Shown: positions 1 through 11,430, numbered from the stretch's first letter. The stretch is DNA of 64,000 nt from Panorpa germanica (GCA_963678705.1 OY783218.1:7388152-7452151); one strand, 5' to 3'. A program made the numbers and translations. Notes: generated by a model not told the origin, from the letters alone.

Positions 1-1655
1 CCAGGTAGAGAATAATTCCTAGAATTAGCTTGTAGCAAACTAGAAAGTGTGAAACTGCATTGTATTACTATTTCTAGAAGAAGTAGAAACTAAGGGGTCT
101 ATTTTGAAACTGCTTACCTGACATCTGTTAACTTCTGACGATTTTTCAAAGGCCTATATTTTCTAAACTAAGCTATGTAAGTACACAAAACTAAAGGAAG
201 ACTTTAAATAAAGAGCAAAATGGATTTCATGCCTTGAAACTGGCATAAGTAGCCTAATTTGTAAATTATAGGGCTTTGAAAAATCGTCAGAAGTAAGTGC
301 GATAATCAGTAAATTAGGTACCCAGTAGCGTAAATAATATGAAAGAAATGTATCCTGAGAAGATAGTATTCCTTCGAGTGCACATGAGAATGTACACGTG
401 AATATTTTGAACTGCTTGTAACTTGAACATAGAAAATATTCAATGTGCCAATTAAGTCAAAGGTCAATTATTGGCAGTGATTTACCTGTTCATTCTGAAC
501 CTTTTGAAGTACACAACATTAGATGCTGATTTAATTAAGTCCGATGCAGGAAGTTTTGCAGTAAAGTGACTTTTAATTAGTTTATATTTGTTAACAGCAA
601 CTAATCACGTTAAATGATGTTCTAGTTTATGAAGTAAAGTTTTTTATTAATTTTTATAATGTGGATGTTTTGACGACATAGTGGGTGAGAGCATTGATAC
701 TGATGTCTTTGGGTTTGATAAACGAATCAGAGGTTTTAGGCAAGAGTCTATAGAAACATTATTCAGGATCACATAACAAAAATTTTTTTTAAAAAAAGTT
801 AAGATTTGCAGCAACAGGAGTGAAAAGACTGGGTGTAGCTTTTTTCGATTTTTTTTAAATGTCAATTATTTTTAAAATATTCAACTTAGATTTTTTTAAA
901 TATTTTTCTGATAACTGTTATGAAATGGCCTACTTCCGGCGACCCTGACACCCTGTATACATATTAGATTTACTTGTGATGTCGCAAATGCTACCAACAT
1001 AATAGGTGACTGTCGGTGATACGTCTCAGCATCGTAAATAGGCCGACGTAAAATAAATTATTAAAATACAAAATTAAAAGATGTGCATATTCCTATTATA
1101 CAGCCAGTTGGGACCGATTTGACTTCGTAATCGATCCATTATAAAGAAAAAGCTTTTTACATAATTAGTAACATTCTTTACTCACAATAAATATTCAGAT
1201 TATAAGCAAAAGCTTCTTAACTCGTCTCTGCGCTTATAAACTTGTGTATTGGTATTGTATGAGTCCCACTCAGCGTAGCAACGTAGCAACGTAGCAGTCG
1301 TAGCAAATCATAACGTAAACCCAATGGAAAAAACCGTAGATGCTTCTACGTCATACTCTACATGTGTGTACTCTACATGTAGGCACTTAAGAGTGTGAGA
1401 TGTCCTTCGAACATCGTAGCCATGGCAACTGGCATCGAATGCATCAAAAGACGACAACGTCAGAGGCGTCGCGGAGCCTATGAATAGCTTTGGAGACCAC
1501 TATCCGTGAAATAGAGACCACTATATTTAATTTAATGTGTGTGTCGTTAGACTTTACATTCTGTCAATATTAAATCACGTAATTACATCTCATTGCTAAC
1601 CTAAACTTAAAACTATTCTAACATTTTTAATAATTCCTACAGCAACGTTTGAATT
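1..1655. other. AT-rich region without recognisable gene
   Basis: No open frame with family resemblance was found on either strand. There is a small imperfect direct repeat of cgtagcaa words near 1275-1310 and a repeated tactctacatgt word near 1355-1382. Words such as gtagagaataatt near the left edge recur loosely at 26.1 kb and 39.0 kb, so part of this may be old dispersed repeat. Confidence 0.5.
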
Positions 1656-2255
1656 GTATACTCTTGTTCCTATATTTTCTTGCTCCTTACTCCTCATTGT
1701 TTCTCTACCTTTACTATTTCTTCTTGACTCTCTTCCTTTACTATTTTATTATTGTCTCTATCTCCCTCATCCACCTCTTGTCCTTATCTCCTTTCCGCAA
1801 ATCCTCGATTTTTCTGAACTGAAGTTCAACTGTTTCCTCGCTACTTCTATCTTTCTTCTGCTTCCCTTCACTGCCTCTTTTAGTACTTCCTCTCTCTTCA
1901 TGTTCCCCATGCAACCCAGATACGAGATTATTTATTGTCCTGTTTTTCTTTCCTTCTTACTATTTCCGCCATCCACCTCTTTCCTTCACTGCCTCCCTTT
2001 AATAGCTACCCAATATTCATCTCGCTTACTACTTTTTCCTGACACTCAAACCTAATGTGCTCCAGTGTTTCGTCCTCCGTTCCGCACACTCTACACATTC
2101 TTTCCTCTCTACTTTCCCAGTATCTGTTTTCTTTCTCCTCATTTCCCAATCTAAAACTTGCTATCATTCTCATGTTTTTTATGTCTTTTTCTATTAAGTA
2201 CTGAGGTATATCTCTCTCCCAAATCATTTTATATCTTGTGTTGTAATTGCTTTAC
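1656..2255 (-). mobile_element. 3' tail of a non-LTR retrotransposon (tail family 1, copy 1), decayed
   Basis: Read on the minus strand, 2227 to about 1928 encodes the C-terminal end of a LINE-type polyprotein. It has the blocks QYLIEKDIK, FRLGNEE and NRYW, followed by a CCHC-like knuckle (CRVCG, then EHIRFEC). A TAG interrupts the frame where sister copies have Gln in GQLLKGG, after which WMAEIVRR continues in the same frame. The remainder to about 1660 is pyrimidine-rich on the plus strand and is presumably 3' untranslated. Three sister copies lie at 23.3, 32.3 and 52.6 kb. The reverse transcriptase domain is absent, consistent with 5' truncation. Such tails are common in insect jockey/R1-like elements; the exact clade is not decided. 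Confidence 0.8.
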
Positions 2256-2271
2256 AACACAAGAAATAAAA

Positions 2272-2520
2272 CAGCTACAGAACATTACCACAGCACTGAC
2301 CTACTCAACAAATAACTGACGTTAAAATGCATTTCACGTCATACAAATATGGCCGACCATTTCTAGCGCTAAAACTACAATTCAAATTTTTGATTGCTAT
2401 ATCTCCGTTAACATTTAGATATTTAATAAAAGAGACACGCCAATACACATTTATTAACATCAAGTTACAATCAACAATTGAAAAAACGACCAGTAAAAAA
2501 TGAGGACACAATCCCATTGC
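2272..2520 (-). repeat. 630-bp inverted-repeat family, copy A (truncated)
   Basis: This is the terminal 250 bp of a family with copies at 10355, 16985, 49464 and 55313. It keeps the diagnostic block tctagcgctaaaactac and the end tgaggacacaatccc, but it stops at about 2272 and lacks the other end. It abuts the retrotransposon tail on its left. Confidence 0.85.
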
Positions 2521-3344
2521 AAAACACCTATTATTAGAAGCCCCTACTTTGTTGTGATGATATTTTAAATTAAACAAAATTTATATCCATCTGTGTTGTG
2601 GTATGCGCATAGAAAATTGTGTCTTTCGGTAGTCTGTATTTGATTTTGAAGGGTAGGCTGTCGTGTGTGTATTGTCCAATATGGAATGTGCTTTCAATTA
2701 TGCCCATATTTACTAAACCCATTATAGATAGTAAACCAACATATGGGAATTAGTCAGAAATGTTAATTTACCACCACTTCCGCCAGTGAGACAGATTTCT
2801 GTGATTTGTAAGTCGAATGTACACAACTAAGATTCAAATATTTTGCTAATAATTCCTTACTACACTTGCGACACTATTTACAGATTCTGTCGGTTCTACC
2901 AACTTTGAAATAATAGTATCTATGTTCATTAATAACCATTTATAGCAATTTTTTAACAGATAGTAAAATGACTCAATATCAAAAACAAGTTTGTGCGGTA
3001 TGCAAGTATGTCGATGTGAACACATGAATCATTTATTAGTGATAATTACAATGTAATTGAGGTTACAAATCACAACACAATTAAAATTAATTATGACGTT
3101 AAGTAACGCCATGTGTTGATGCTAATTACGCGAATACAGATTACCGAATGCCGATTGCCGTCTCACGGCTGTACTCAGCTGACCGCTGTATCTGTTTTTC
3201 TATTTATACATGGATTAATATTAGGTCAAAGGATTAAAATTATCAATTGCGTTAAACCATCTACAAAATCGTGAACGCGTGTCGTATACTCGAAGATGAT
3301 CATCTACCATAATGAAATTAACATTTATTGTTTTATTAAGCCTC
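2521..3344. other. No feature seen
   Basis: AT-rich sequence with no long open frame and no match to the repeat families found elsewhere in the window. Confidence 0.5.
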
Positions 3345-4616
3345 ATTCCCACTCACTGTTTTCATATTTAATTTACGTTTTATTTAATTTACTTGTTCGA
3401 CAGTTGGTCTAGATTAAATCCCAGTAAACATTTTGGAGTAAATTCTACTTAATTTCTATTACATATCATGAGTTTTTTGTCTGGAACGTGTTCGTTTTCT
3501 ATTCAGTCGTTCATAGGAAAGGCCCTTTTTATGACCTACAGAGATCGCAACGACGGTTCACTGCTGAATTAAAAGCGGAGTCAATTTATGATTTATGACC
3601 GGAGTTATAAACTTGACACTAGCAGGGATGGCAGGGGTATAAAACTTAATGGAATTCTACTTTTTAGAGTCTGCAAAATATAAATATTTAAATGAAGAAA
3701 TAAATAGATGTAATATTTAGTACGGATCGTGATTTTTTTAATAAATATTATTCATCTTCAACAATACTCGTTATATTAGTTTTTTACATTGTTTTGGTGA
3801 TTCAAAAATCCACGATCGGCAGGTCTGCGTTATGTTTAAAACCTCTGTCTTACCATTGCTGCTTAGAGTATTCGTTTAAACACATTATATTCGGAGATTG
3901 AGGGAGACAGCGTGTGCCTATTAGCCTGTACCATTAAAGAAATATTTGTTGAAAAAGGATAGCATATACTTTAAACATACTGTACTGAACGAAATACTAT
4001 ACAAGTATACAAGTGTAACGGTGAAAAATATATTTTACTTGTCTAACCGCATCTCGTTTCTCTCTCATTTTGGAATGAAAATGAACTAAACAAATATATA
4101 TCCTAGTGTGAAAGAAATAACTGCTACTTAATGAATGATGTTGGAAAAAGAAAGAATATTATTATGAAAAAATTCTAACAACTAACACAAAATCTGTGAC
4201 AGGTAGAGAACTTGTAAAGCGTTAGAATTGAATTGTGCGAGTGACTTGAACGTCACTAAATAGGGCACTTCACCAAATTGTTTACTGGGATGTGGAATAA
4301 TTAAAATGGCTGTTTTTAATAACAATTAGTAATAGAAATTGTTTCTATTTCTTTATTTTTGACAAACTGACATTGAATTCCTTTTAAATATAAATCCTAT
4401 TGCTTTTTGACAGATTGTCACATTTTGGAGGTTAGAATATAATATAGTTTTTTTTAATTTAGTATTCTAAATTGTAAGGTTCTAAAGAAACAAAGAAAAC
4501 GTAAATTGAATTCTAAATTAAAAATAGTGCAGGAAATGATTACGCGTATTCCCATATTCAATCCAATTTAAATTAAATACAAAATTAAAAACAAAATTAA
4601 AACAGTGAGTGGGAAT
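3345..4616. mobile_element. 1.27-kb inverted-repeat element (ATTCCCACTCACTG ends)
   Basis: The left end reads attcccactcactgtttt and the right end is its exact reverse complement (aaaacagtgagtgggaat). Both ends are followed inward by AT-rich sequence related to each other (attaaattaaatac type). Inside, a second weaker inverted pair, cccagtaaaca at 3420 and its complement near 4284, may mark an inner element. No transposase frame is present, so it would be non-autonomous. I could not define a target-site duplication. Similar single ends lie near 32209 and 42905. Confidence 0.6.
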
Positions 4617-5655
4617 AAAAGTTTAATGTATATCTATTTGAAACAAGGTGTGACCCTAGTGTGGTATATTCAAAAATGTTTGTTCTTTTTTATTATATTT
4701 AATGAATTATAAATAAAATAAAATTTGCAATAATTACTTACCTCTCACGGAGAGATTGTCCGCTGTGGAATATATTTACACCGCTATACTTAATGAGAAA
4801 TTAATTTATAAGCAAAAGTGAATCTCAAATTAATTGGTAAATGAAGACACAGCTTATACAAAGTTATTACTATATTAGTACAGTCTGTTTACACCACTTA
4901 GATTTATTTTTGCTTATAACTTTTTGATTGTAACAGTTATATTTGGAAATAGGTCGAAACTAAATAAATAAAATTAAAAAAAAATACAAAAACATAAAAA
5001 ATGTCTTTACAAAAATTGTTGTGGAACTTATAGTTTTATAGATAAACAAATAGAACATACTACAGCTTTATTTTCAAGATGGTGGCGTTCCCCTTGACGA
5101 AAATTTAAAATTTATTTCAGATTGTTCTTTTTCCATGACGAAAAAATGTTTACCTACTAAAAATACACGGTTGACCACTTTTTACGCCAGATTTTCATGA
5201 CGGATTAGTATTTTCTGCTTGTTTTCGTTCAGCTCATGTACCTAACTGATGAAAACTAACTTTGTATTCACGATTTTAATCTGCAGATGTACTTAAAGGC
5301 GATTTTCTCAAAGTCTGGCTAGGAACAAAACGTGAACTCTAGACTCATAACCCATTGTGCTTATGAACGATTTAATTAGCGATAGCAGCGCCTCTGACAA
5401 CCACCGATCAAATTACCAGACCTTAACTGGTCGCGTGATGTTCTTAATACATTTCTAATTTCAAACGTAACTCCAGAGTTCAGACTACGATATTTTCATT
5501 TTTTCTACAATTTAATTTACTAATTAAGTGCAATCAAATTACGCTGTTTTCTTAATTAAGTAAATTTTTATGTAAAATTTAATAAACTGTGTTAGAAGAT
5601 CAGTATTTTTTAATTGTGTTTTTTCAATTAAATTTTGTAGGTAATTAAATAGTGA
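4617..5655. other. No feature seen
   Basis: AT-rich intergenic sequence without a supported open frame or repeat. Confidence 0.5.
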
Positions 5656-5905
5656 TATTCTTTATTTCATCATTCGATTCATCGCCAGCATGAGTTTCGA
5701 CCTCCTTTAAAACTTCCGGCCTGTTCTTCTGACTTACAATCCTCATTAAAATTGGGTTCTTACTCTTTCCATCTCGGCGTGCACCACCTGAACTTTCTTG
5801 GTCGTTCTGTTTTGGTCCATCCTTTCTATATGTTCTATAACCTAAGTCCTATGCAGCTTCTTTCTTCTAACTTCCGTTACTATATCGCCTTGTGGACATC
5901 TGCAA
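5656..5905 (-). mobile_element. Decayed C-terminal tail of an RTE/CR1-like retrotransposon (tail family 2)
   Basis: On the minus strand the region reads VTEVRRKKLHR, a stop, then IEHIERMDQNRTTKKV. This is the recognisable 'RR..L.W.GH.ERMD.NR..KK' segment found near the C terminus of many insect RTE/CR1-type reverse transcriptases. Further on, the frame resembles the minus-strand relic at 11.43-11.55 kb (both end with an Ala-Met / Met-Lys-stop and then agaatatca). Several stops show it is dead. It lies about 1.3 kb upstream of DUF229 copy 1. Confidence 0.5.
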
Positions 5906-6560
5906 TAAATTTCCATTCTTGTTGGACGAAATCCAACAGTAGTACCTTATATGTTCAAAATCATTGTAAATTGTTTGATGTAAATAGTTGTAATTGTCAG
6001 TGTTATCCCCTCTATTCCCTCACCTTAAGACATCGCACAAACCAAAACCTTTTCTTTCAATCCTATTCAAATACGCATTTCTTTATCTAGTCCAACAACC
6101 TACAAATATTTTTCATTCCTTTATTCTTTACAAAACCCGTTCCTTTTCTGTTATAAACAAAACTACATTGTTTTAGATATAACAAGTAAAATAAAATACT
6201 AAATTTAATTCTGTATCAAAAATATAACAAGAGCTGTAAGACACAAATCTTAACTTGGTAGTTGTAATTATAATTTGTAGAAAATATAAAGATATTAAAT
6301 TAAACGAAGTGTGCTGTTTCCTTTAAATAATCGGTCCAAATTGGCTTACACCCAATTGAAAAGAACGTTGCACCAAGATCATCAGCGAATAGACTCTTGA
6401 CAACGTTACACTTGTTCTTATTTAACACTATCCGTTTCCCTCTTGCCAATGCTACGGAGGATGCGTCATCTCAGTGGAAATGTGACATAGACAATAGAAT
6501 TTGACGTCACCTTCTAGAATCCCGGTTCACTCTGAGAATAGGGTCATCAAGCTCTGCTAC
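5906..6560. other. No feature seen
   Basis: AT-rich intergenic sequence. The short open frames here are pyrimidine-rich and show no family resemblance. Confidence 0.4.
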
Positions 6561-7229
6561 CACCTCACCTGTATCAATAATAAAGAATAAAGAATAAGCA
6601 CTACATCTGTATAATTAAGAGACTCTCTATACGCGTATTTCAACAGCAGCAATCGTTCACAATTTGTCACTAATCGAAGTCAAAGTTATGCACAATATTG
6701 GAGAATATTAAAACTGGTGCTTTTTATATACGAGAAACACTTGAAAACTTTTGTGGCTAAGAGGGAAAATCATTTTTTTACTCCGGGTGATCTTTATATA
6801 GTTCAACACACTTAGAGCAACAGCCCAAGCATTTTCCCAAGTCTTCAAAACAACCTTTAATCGACTCAATTACTTCAATATCGTTAGTAGGTTGCAGCGG
6901 TAACTCTTCCGGCGACACCCTTTTCGTGTTTGTATTTTATATTTTTGTAGAAAATATGAAAATGAAATTTTCAAATAAACAAAAAACACAATTCGTTTAA
7001 GAGATTATATTTATTAATTGTTTTGTGACCTTCTTTTGTTATTTCAGTGTTATATCGATAAATGTCAATAGGTTTGTCACATGGTCCACGGTCCTAAATC
7101 AAAATTCTAGTTGCAATGTTTGATATATTTTAAAATTAATTACGGTTATCTTTCTTTCTATATATTTCAAGAGAAATTTAGATTTGAAATTAATTTAGTG
7201 ACTGGTCATGAAAACACATTAGAAGAGGC
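6561..7229 (+). promoter_or_regulatory. 5' flank of DUF229 copy 1, shared in diverged form with copy 2
   Basis: Blocks here recur upstream of copy 2: an aataaagaataaag stretch near 6580 (compare 11680), and a block from about 6770 with gggtgatctttat (compare 11735, caggtgatttgtat) that ends in acttcaatat (compare acctcaatat). The last 120 bp, from gcaatgtttgatatat through attacggttatctt, recurs at 61566 upstream of copy 3. This is therefore probably the duplicated promoter and leader. No TATA box or initiator can be assigned with confidence. Confidence 0.4.
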
Positions 7230-9158
7230 ATGGAACAAAGTAATAAAAAAATTAGGAAATTATGGGTAGACAATTTGATAAAAATCAGCTGTTTGAAGAA
7301 AGCGAACTTTTGCAATATTTCAAATTTAACAAAATTGGTTCCATTGATAATTCTGCTCCTAATACTCTTACTAATAGCAGAATTTTGCAAATTTCAAGAA
7401 ACACCAGAAATTTTTTCCCCATCATTTAATTCCTCATCTGCATTTATCTTCCAAACACCAGAATGCCGGATCCCTGACTTCTCCCGAAATTCTCCATTTT
7501 ATCAGCCATATAATCACAGCAAAGCAAAAGGATATGTCTGCAGGTATGAAGGGCATACTAGATCACTAGTGTTATCCGACGCAACGCATATTTGGGTAGA
7601 TGAAGACGCATTGGAAACATATAGCAAAGGTAAAGATACCAATGTAACTTGTTGTTATGAAGATATGGATCAGGATCCAAAACATACATGCACATCGTTC
7701 TGGAACAAACACCAAGTTACCGCTGAATTTGTGCGAGTATTTTGTAGGAATAAGACTCATATTATTTACAAAGACTATCATGCCTTCGTTCCTTTGAAGA
7801 GGAACGTTGAAGAACGTTGTAACAAAATAGACACAAAAGAGAAAATGAGTGTGTTGATTTTAGTAATCGATGGTGTGTCTAGAATAAATTTTCATAGAAG
7901 TATGAAGAACACTGCAACTTACTTATTGAAAGAAATGAAAGCTGTTGAAATGCTGGGATACAACAAAGTGGGGTATGGATCGTATCACAACTTGGTTCCA
8001 GCACTGACTGGTCTTTCCAGTGATGAATTTAAGTACTTTTACTTTTCGAAAGGTTTACCTTATTTGAAGTCGAGCTCTTTCATTTGGAACATCTTTGAAG
8101 AGTCAGGTTATCGGACAGCTTATATTAAAGAGGCAGCATATAGCAATCTCTTTAAGGAATCGTCAAAGAATTTTAAAAATTCCCCAACTGATTATAATTG
8201 GGAGTCAATGTTCAACGAAAGCGAGCACAAAATTGGTCGACGTGTAGGTGCAATGTATCCATGCATCGGAACAAGATATGGCTTTCAAATGATTTTGGAT
8301 TATGCTAAAAAGTTTATTCATTCTATGCAAAAGCGGTTGTATTTTAGCCTAATAATTGAATGTTCTATTACTCACGATAACGTCCTGGATGCAATGATAT
8401 CTGACATGTCTTACATGAAATTCCTGAAAGAATCTTACATGAATAATTCTTTCAACAATACAGTGGTCATTCTCCTCAGTGATCATGGTTTACGTTGGGG
8501 AAAATTTAGACAAACTCGGCAGGGAATGTTAGAAGATCGTCTGCCATTTTTATATTTTGTATTTCCAACATGGTTTAAGAACCAGTATTCAACTGCTTTC
8601 AAAAATATCGAGAGGAATACCAAAAGATTAACAACAGCCTATGACTTCCACGAAACGCTGAAGGACCTGGCAAGTTACACAGAAACATTGCAAGAAGGAG
8701 TATTAGAGAAACGGATGCAACGTTTAACAAACTCAACTCTCCCTCGTGGTGTAAGTCTCTTTCTTCCTATTCCCGAGACACGAACCTGTATGGATGCAGG
8801 AGTTGATTTTATTTGGTGTACCTGTCATGAACGCATGGCAACAAACGTCAATAGCAACGTTGCAATAGCTGTAGCACGTTTTGTTGTTGACCACTTGAAC
8901 CTTAGGCTATCTAAATACCCTCAATGCGCCACATTGTATTTAAAGAAAATTGAAGAATTCTGGATTAGTGAATTTCATAATCAGATCTTCTATACTGTTA
9001 CATTATACACCGATCCAGGGAATGGTAGCTTTGAAGCTTCTGTCCAAAAATTAAATGATGAAGGCAGTTTCCGTATGGCTGGTCCTGTCGTCAGGATGAA
9101 TTACTATAAATGGGGATGTATTGATAACTTTGAATTGAAAAGGTTTTGTCATTGTTAA
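7230..9158 (+). CDS. DUF229 family membrane-anchored protein, copy 1
   Basis: This 642-residue single-exon protein belongs to DUF229 (PF02995 type), a metazoan family with an alkaline-phosphatase/sulfatase-like fold and unknown substrate. Residues 36-50 form a Leu/Ile-rich membrane helix close to the N terminus, predicting a type II protein with the rest outside the cell or in the lumen. Residues 79-200 are Cys-rich with N-glycosylation sites. The catalytic-like core carries IDGVSR (D214), YGSYHN (S251, at the expected nucleophile site), THD (H382, D383), LSDHGLRWG (D418, H419) and YDFHETL (H474), which match metal-ligand positions of the superfamily. CxC pairs near residue 530 and at the C terminus are typical. 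The start ATG is shared with copy 3 (GGCATGGAAC). The motif is DG where copy 3 has DS, so activity is uncertain. Confidence 0.93.
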   Translation: MEQSNKKIRKLWVDNLIKISCLKKANFCNISNLTKLVPLIILLLILLLIAEFCKFQETPEIFSPSFNSSSAFIFQTPECRIPDFSRNSPFYQPYNHSKAKGYVCRYEGHTRSLVLSDATHIWVDEDALETYSKGKDTNVTCCYEDMDQDPKHTCTSFWNKHQVTAEFVRVFCRNKTHIIYKDYHAFVPLKRNVEERCNKIDTKEKMSVLILVIDGVSRINFHRSMKNTATYLLKEMKAVEMLGYNKVGYGSYHNLVPALTGLSSDEFKYFYFSKGLPYLKSSSFIWNIFEESGYRTAYIKEAAYSNLFKESSKNFKNSPTDYNWESMFNESEHKIGRRVGAMYPCIGTRYGFQMILDYAKKFIHSMQKRLYFSLIIECSITHDNVLDAMISDMSYMKFLKESYMNNSFNNTVVILLSDHGLRWGKFRQTRQGMLEDRLPFLYFVFPTWFKNQYSTAFKNIERNTKRLTTAYDFHETLKDLASYTETLQEGVLEKRMQRLTNSTLPRGVSLFLPIPETRTCMDAGVDFIWCTCHERMATNVNSNVAIAVARFVVDHLNLRLSKYPQCATLYLKKIEEFWISEFHNQIFYTVTLYTDPGNGSFEASVQKLNDEGSFRMAGPVVRMNYYKWGCIDNFELKRFCHC

Positions 9159-9238
9159 TTGAACGAAATATAATATTTACCCTAAATAGTTTTCTTTGGT
9201 GACTTTACTTTTACATCCTTAAGATTTCTTTTTCTGCT
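9159..9238 (+). other. 3' flank shared with DUF229 copy 2
   Basis: The words attgaac...ataata and agttttctttggtgact are nearly repeated downstream of copy 2 (13918-13967). This shows that the duplication ran past the stop codon, probably through the 3' untranslated region. No clear AATAAA signal is seen. Confidence 0.55.
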
Positions 9239-9545
9239 CGTTCCTATTGGCCACTTTCTCCTTTTAATTTATGCCACCTATCTATTTCAGGTGTTTCTCT
9301 ATTTGTTGTATTCACTTGGCACTATATCTGAAGCACACTTTTGCACCCCATGGATATCCTTCCATCAGTTTCTTGGCGGTTTTGTTTCCGTCCATTCTCT
9401 CTACATGAGCTAACCATTGTATCATTTTTTTTCTAATTAACATCTGTATGTCGCTTAATCGATGTTTTCCATATATTTCTATATTTGTTGTTATTCTACA
9501 CTGTCCTTTTTGACATACTCTACCATACAAAATTCCATCCAAATC
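9239..9545 (-). mobile_element. RTE/CR1-like retrotransposon tail fragment (tail family 2)
   Basis: The minus strand from 9542 encodes GRVCQKGQCR, then IRKKMIQWLAHVERMDGNKT and AKKLMEG, the classic C-terminal 'R..IQW.GHV.RMD.NR..KK' segment of insect RTE/CR1-type reverse transcriptases. After a frameshift near 9312 a second frame gives ETPEIDRWHKLKGESGQ and a stop. The reverse transcriptase core is missing. The element points towards DUF229 copy 1, ending about 80 bp from its stop codon. Confidence 0.7.
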
Positions 9546-9778
9546 AACAAGAGATCACTCACAGTCGCTCTTCCTCAAGGTCGTCAGTTTTTAATTAATA
9601 TAGCACCTGGTTTTATTATATTTTTAAATATTAGAATCATTAGTTTTTTAAGATATTTATTACTCGTAGTATTATGGAAGATGCATATTATGTATCAGCG
9701 GATTTAACTGCAAAGGCCCAAGGCGCGCGTCTGATGCCCCAGATTCGGGTTTTGAGAGGCCTAGCAAGGTTTTCATAA
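9546..9778. other. No feature seen
   Basis: There is a short CpG-bearing stretch at 9715-9760 (aggcgcgcgtctgatg) just outside the inverted repeat that follows. No gene is supported. Confidence 0.4.
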
Positions 9779-11098
9779 CGGGTCTACCATCACCATCTAG
9801 ATACAAAGCCTAACAACGAGTTTATGACGTCACGCATTGTAGTCCGTATATACAACCAAAACGTGCTGTATGTATCAATATCCATATAAAAAATTTAATT
9901 TTAATTTAAACAGTCTAATCGTTATGCATATAAAGATTTATTTACAAAGTATAATAAAAAATGAATAATATTAAAATTAAGATATATTATAATCTTTTTG
10001 TATCCTTTTGTATCTAAACCTGTCTTCAAGGGTATCTGTTTGAAACTTTCCTTGCAATATATATTTAAATTTTAACTCATTGACACCGGTGCAGAATCTC
10101 CTTATACTATACATAGAGTATAGATGTATTTTGGTAATCCTGCCAATAACCAGAAAGACCATGATGCTTTATACATTTTAAAATATCTTCCAAATTCTTT
10201 ATTTCTCTTGCACTGGTATAAGTAATTGTTGGCACTTTGTTTATTAGTTTTAATCACACTATATTTCACTAAATTCAAAATTCATCAATTTACTAAAATC
10301 ACAATTAACTTGTCACGTTCCAAATTAACAAAGCACATCACTTGTTTTTGTTCTAATGGGCTTCATTTTTTAGTGGTCGATTTTTCAATTGTTGATTGAA
10401 ATTGATGTTAATAAATGTGTATTGGCGTGTCTATTTTATTAAATATCTAAATATTGACGGAGATAGTAATTAAAAATTTGAATTGTAGTTTTAGCGCTAG
10501 AAATGGCCGGCCATATTTCTATGACGTGAAATGCATTTTAACGTCAGTTATTTGTTGAGTAGGTCAGTGCTGTGGTAATGTTCTGTAGCTGTTGGTAGTC
10601 AAATAATCAAGTCAAGTCAAAGAATAATAAGTTTTTATTTTATTTATCCCTGCTAAGGTAGACATTATATTGGAATTTGAGTGTTCCTTGAAATAACTGT
10701 AAATAATATTTGATATTTTGATATATAAATTCATATAGCAGAGATTTATGAACTGTAAGGTTGGCAGCGATTGTGATGACACATGCATTTGGAATGTGTA
10801 CAACGTTGAATTTCTTTTATAATTAAAGAGGCAAAATGACTTTTTTAATTGTTAATATCTCTTAACATATAAGGGGTTAATAAAGAATAATTGAACATTT
10901 GAGGCTCTAGTAACCCACTTTATCAGTATATAGTACACTTTTATAGAAATTAAGGCATAGGACATAAGCCCCATTAAGACTACAACTGAACTACAGGGTA
11001 GGCTAGTTTGGCAAATAGTAGACTACAATGCGTGACGTCACAGCATATTCGACAAAACGCTGTTAGGCTTTGTATCTAGGTGGTGTTGGTCTACCTCG
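9779..11098. mobile_element. Composite inverted-repeat element carrying a nested 630-bp element
   Basis: The sequence from 9779 (tctaccatcaccatctag, atacaaagcctaaca, then gacgtcacgcattgtagt) returns as its reverse complement at about 11021-11098. The arms are about 70 bp, with small differences between them. The interior has no transposase frame. It contains a complete copy of the 630-bp family at 10355-10975, so the outer element was probably about 700 bp before that insertion. It lies between DUF229 copies 1 and 2. Confidence 0.65.
10355..10975 (+). mobile_element. 630-bp inverted-repeat family, copy B (full length)
   Basis: It starts aatgggcttc and ends ataagccccatt, matching the family's inverted termini (consensus ACAATGGGCTTGTGTCC). 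The interior shares ttttagcgctagaaatgg, tttgttgagtaggtcagtg, aatattaggacat-type and taacccactttat blocks with the other copies. No coding capacity is present. It looks like a MITE-type non-autonomous DNA transposon; the superfamily is not assigned because no clean target duplication was found. Confidence 0.8.
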
Positions 11099-11430
11099 GA
11101 AGGCGAATGCGATGACATTTAATTGATTTTTCGCCAAAGGGTGAAAAATATAGATTATTTAAAATACGACTGAAAGCAATTGTGACTTAATGCAATTAGT
11201 TTCTTGGTATGGGACGTAAGAAAGTAGAAATATTGTAGACTACACTATTTTTATCATAAAAAGATTGAAACAACACTATTTGAAGACGTTGAACATACAG
11301 AAGCAATACTGCAAGTGTGCGTAATTCGACATATTTCCATAGCCCGAACTAGCAACTCATCAGTACTGACTGCGACTCTGAAACGGTCAATCTTCTTTAT
11401 ATTTTCAAGACAATTAGATAATGATATTCT

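Noticed and set aside
1654-2055. Plus-strand 133-codon frame
   Set aside because: It is Leu/Pro/Phe/Ser-rich because it is the antisense of a purine-rich retrotransposon tail.
7572-7781. Minus-strand 69-codon frame conserved in all three DUF229 genes (also 12311-12520 and 62019-62228)
   Set aside because: It lies wholly antisense to the conserved DUF229 coding sequence, so its conservation follows from the sense gene. It has no domain or signal of its own.
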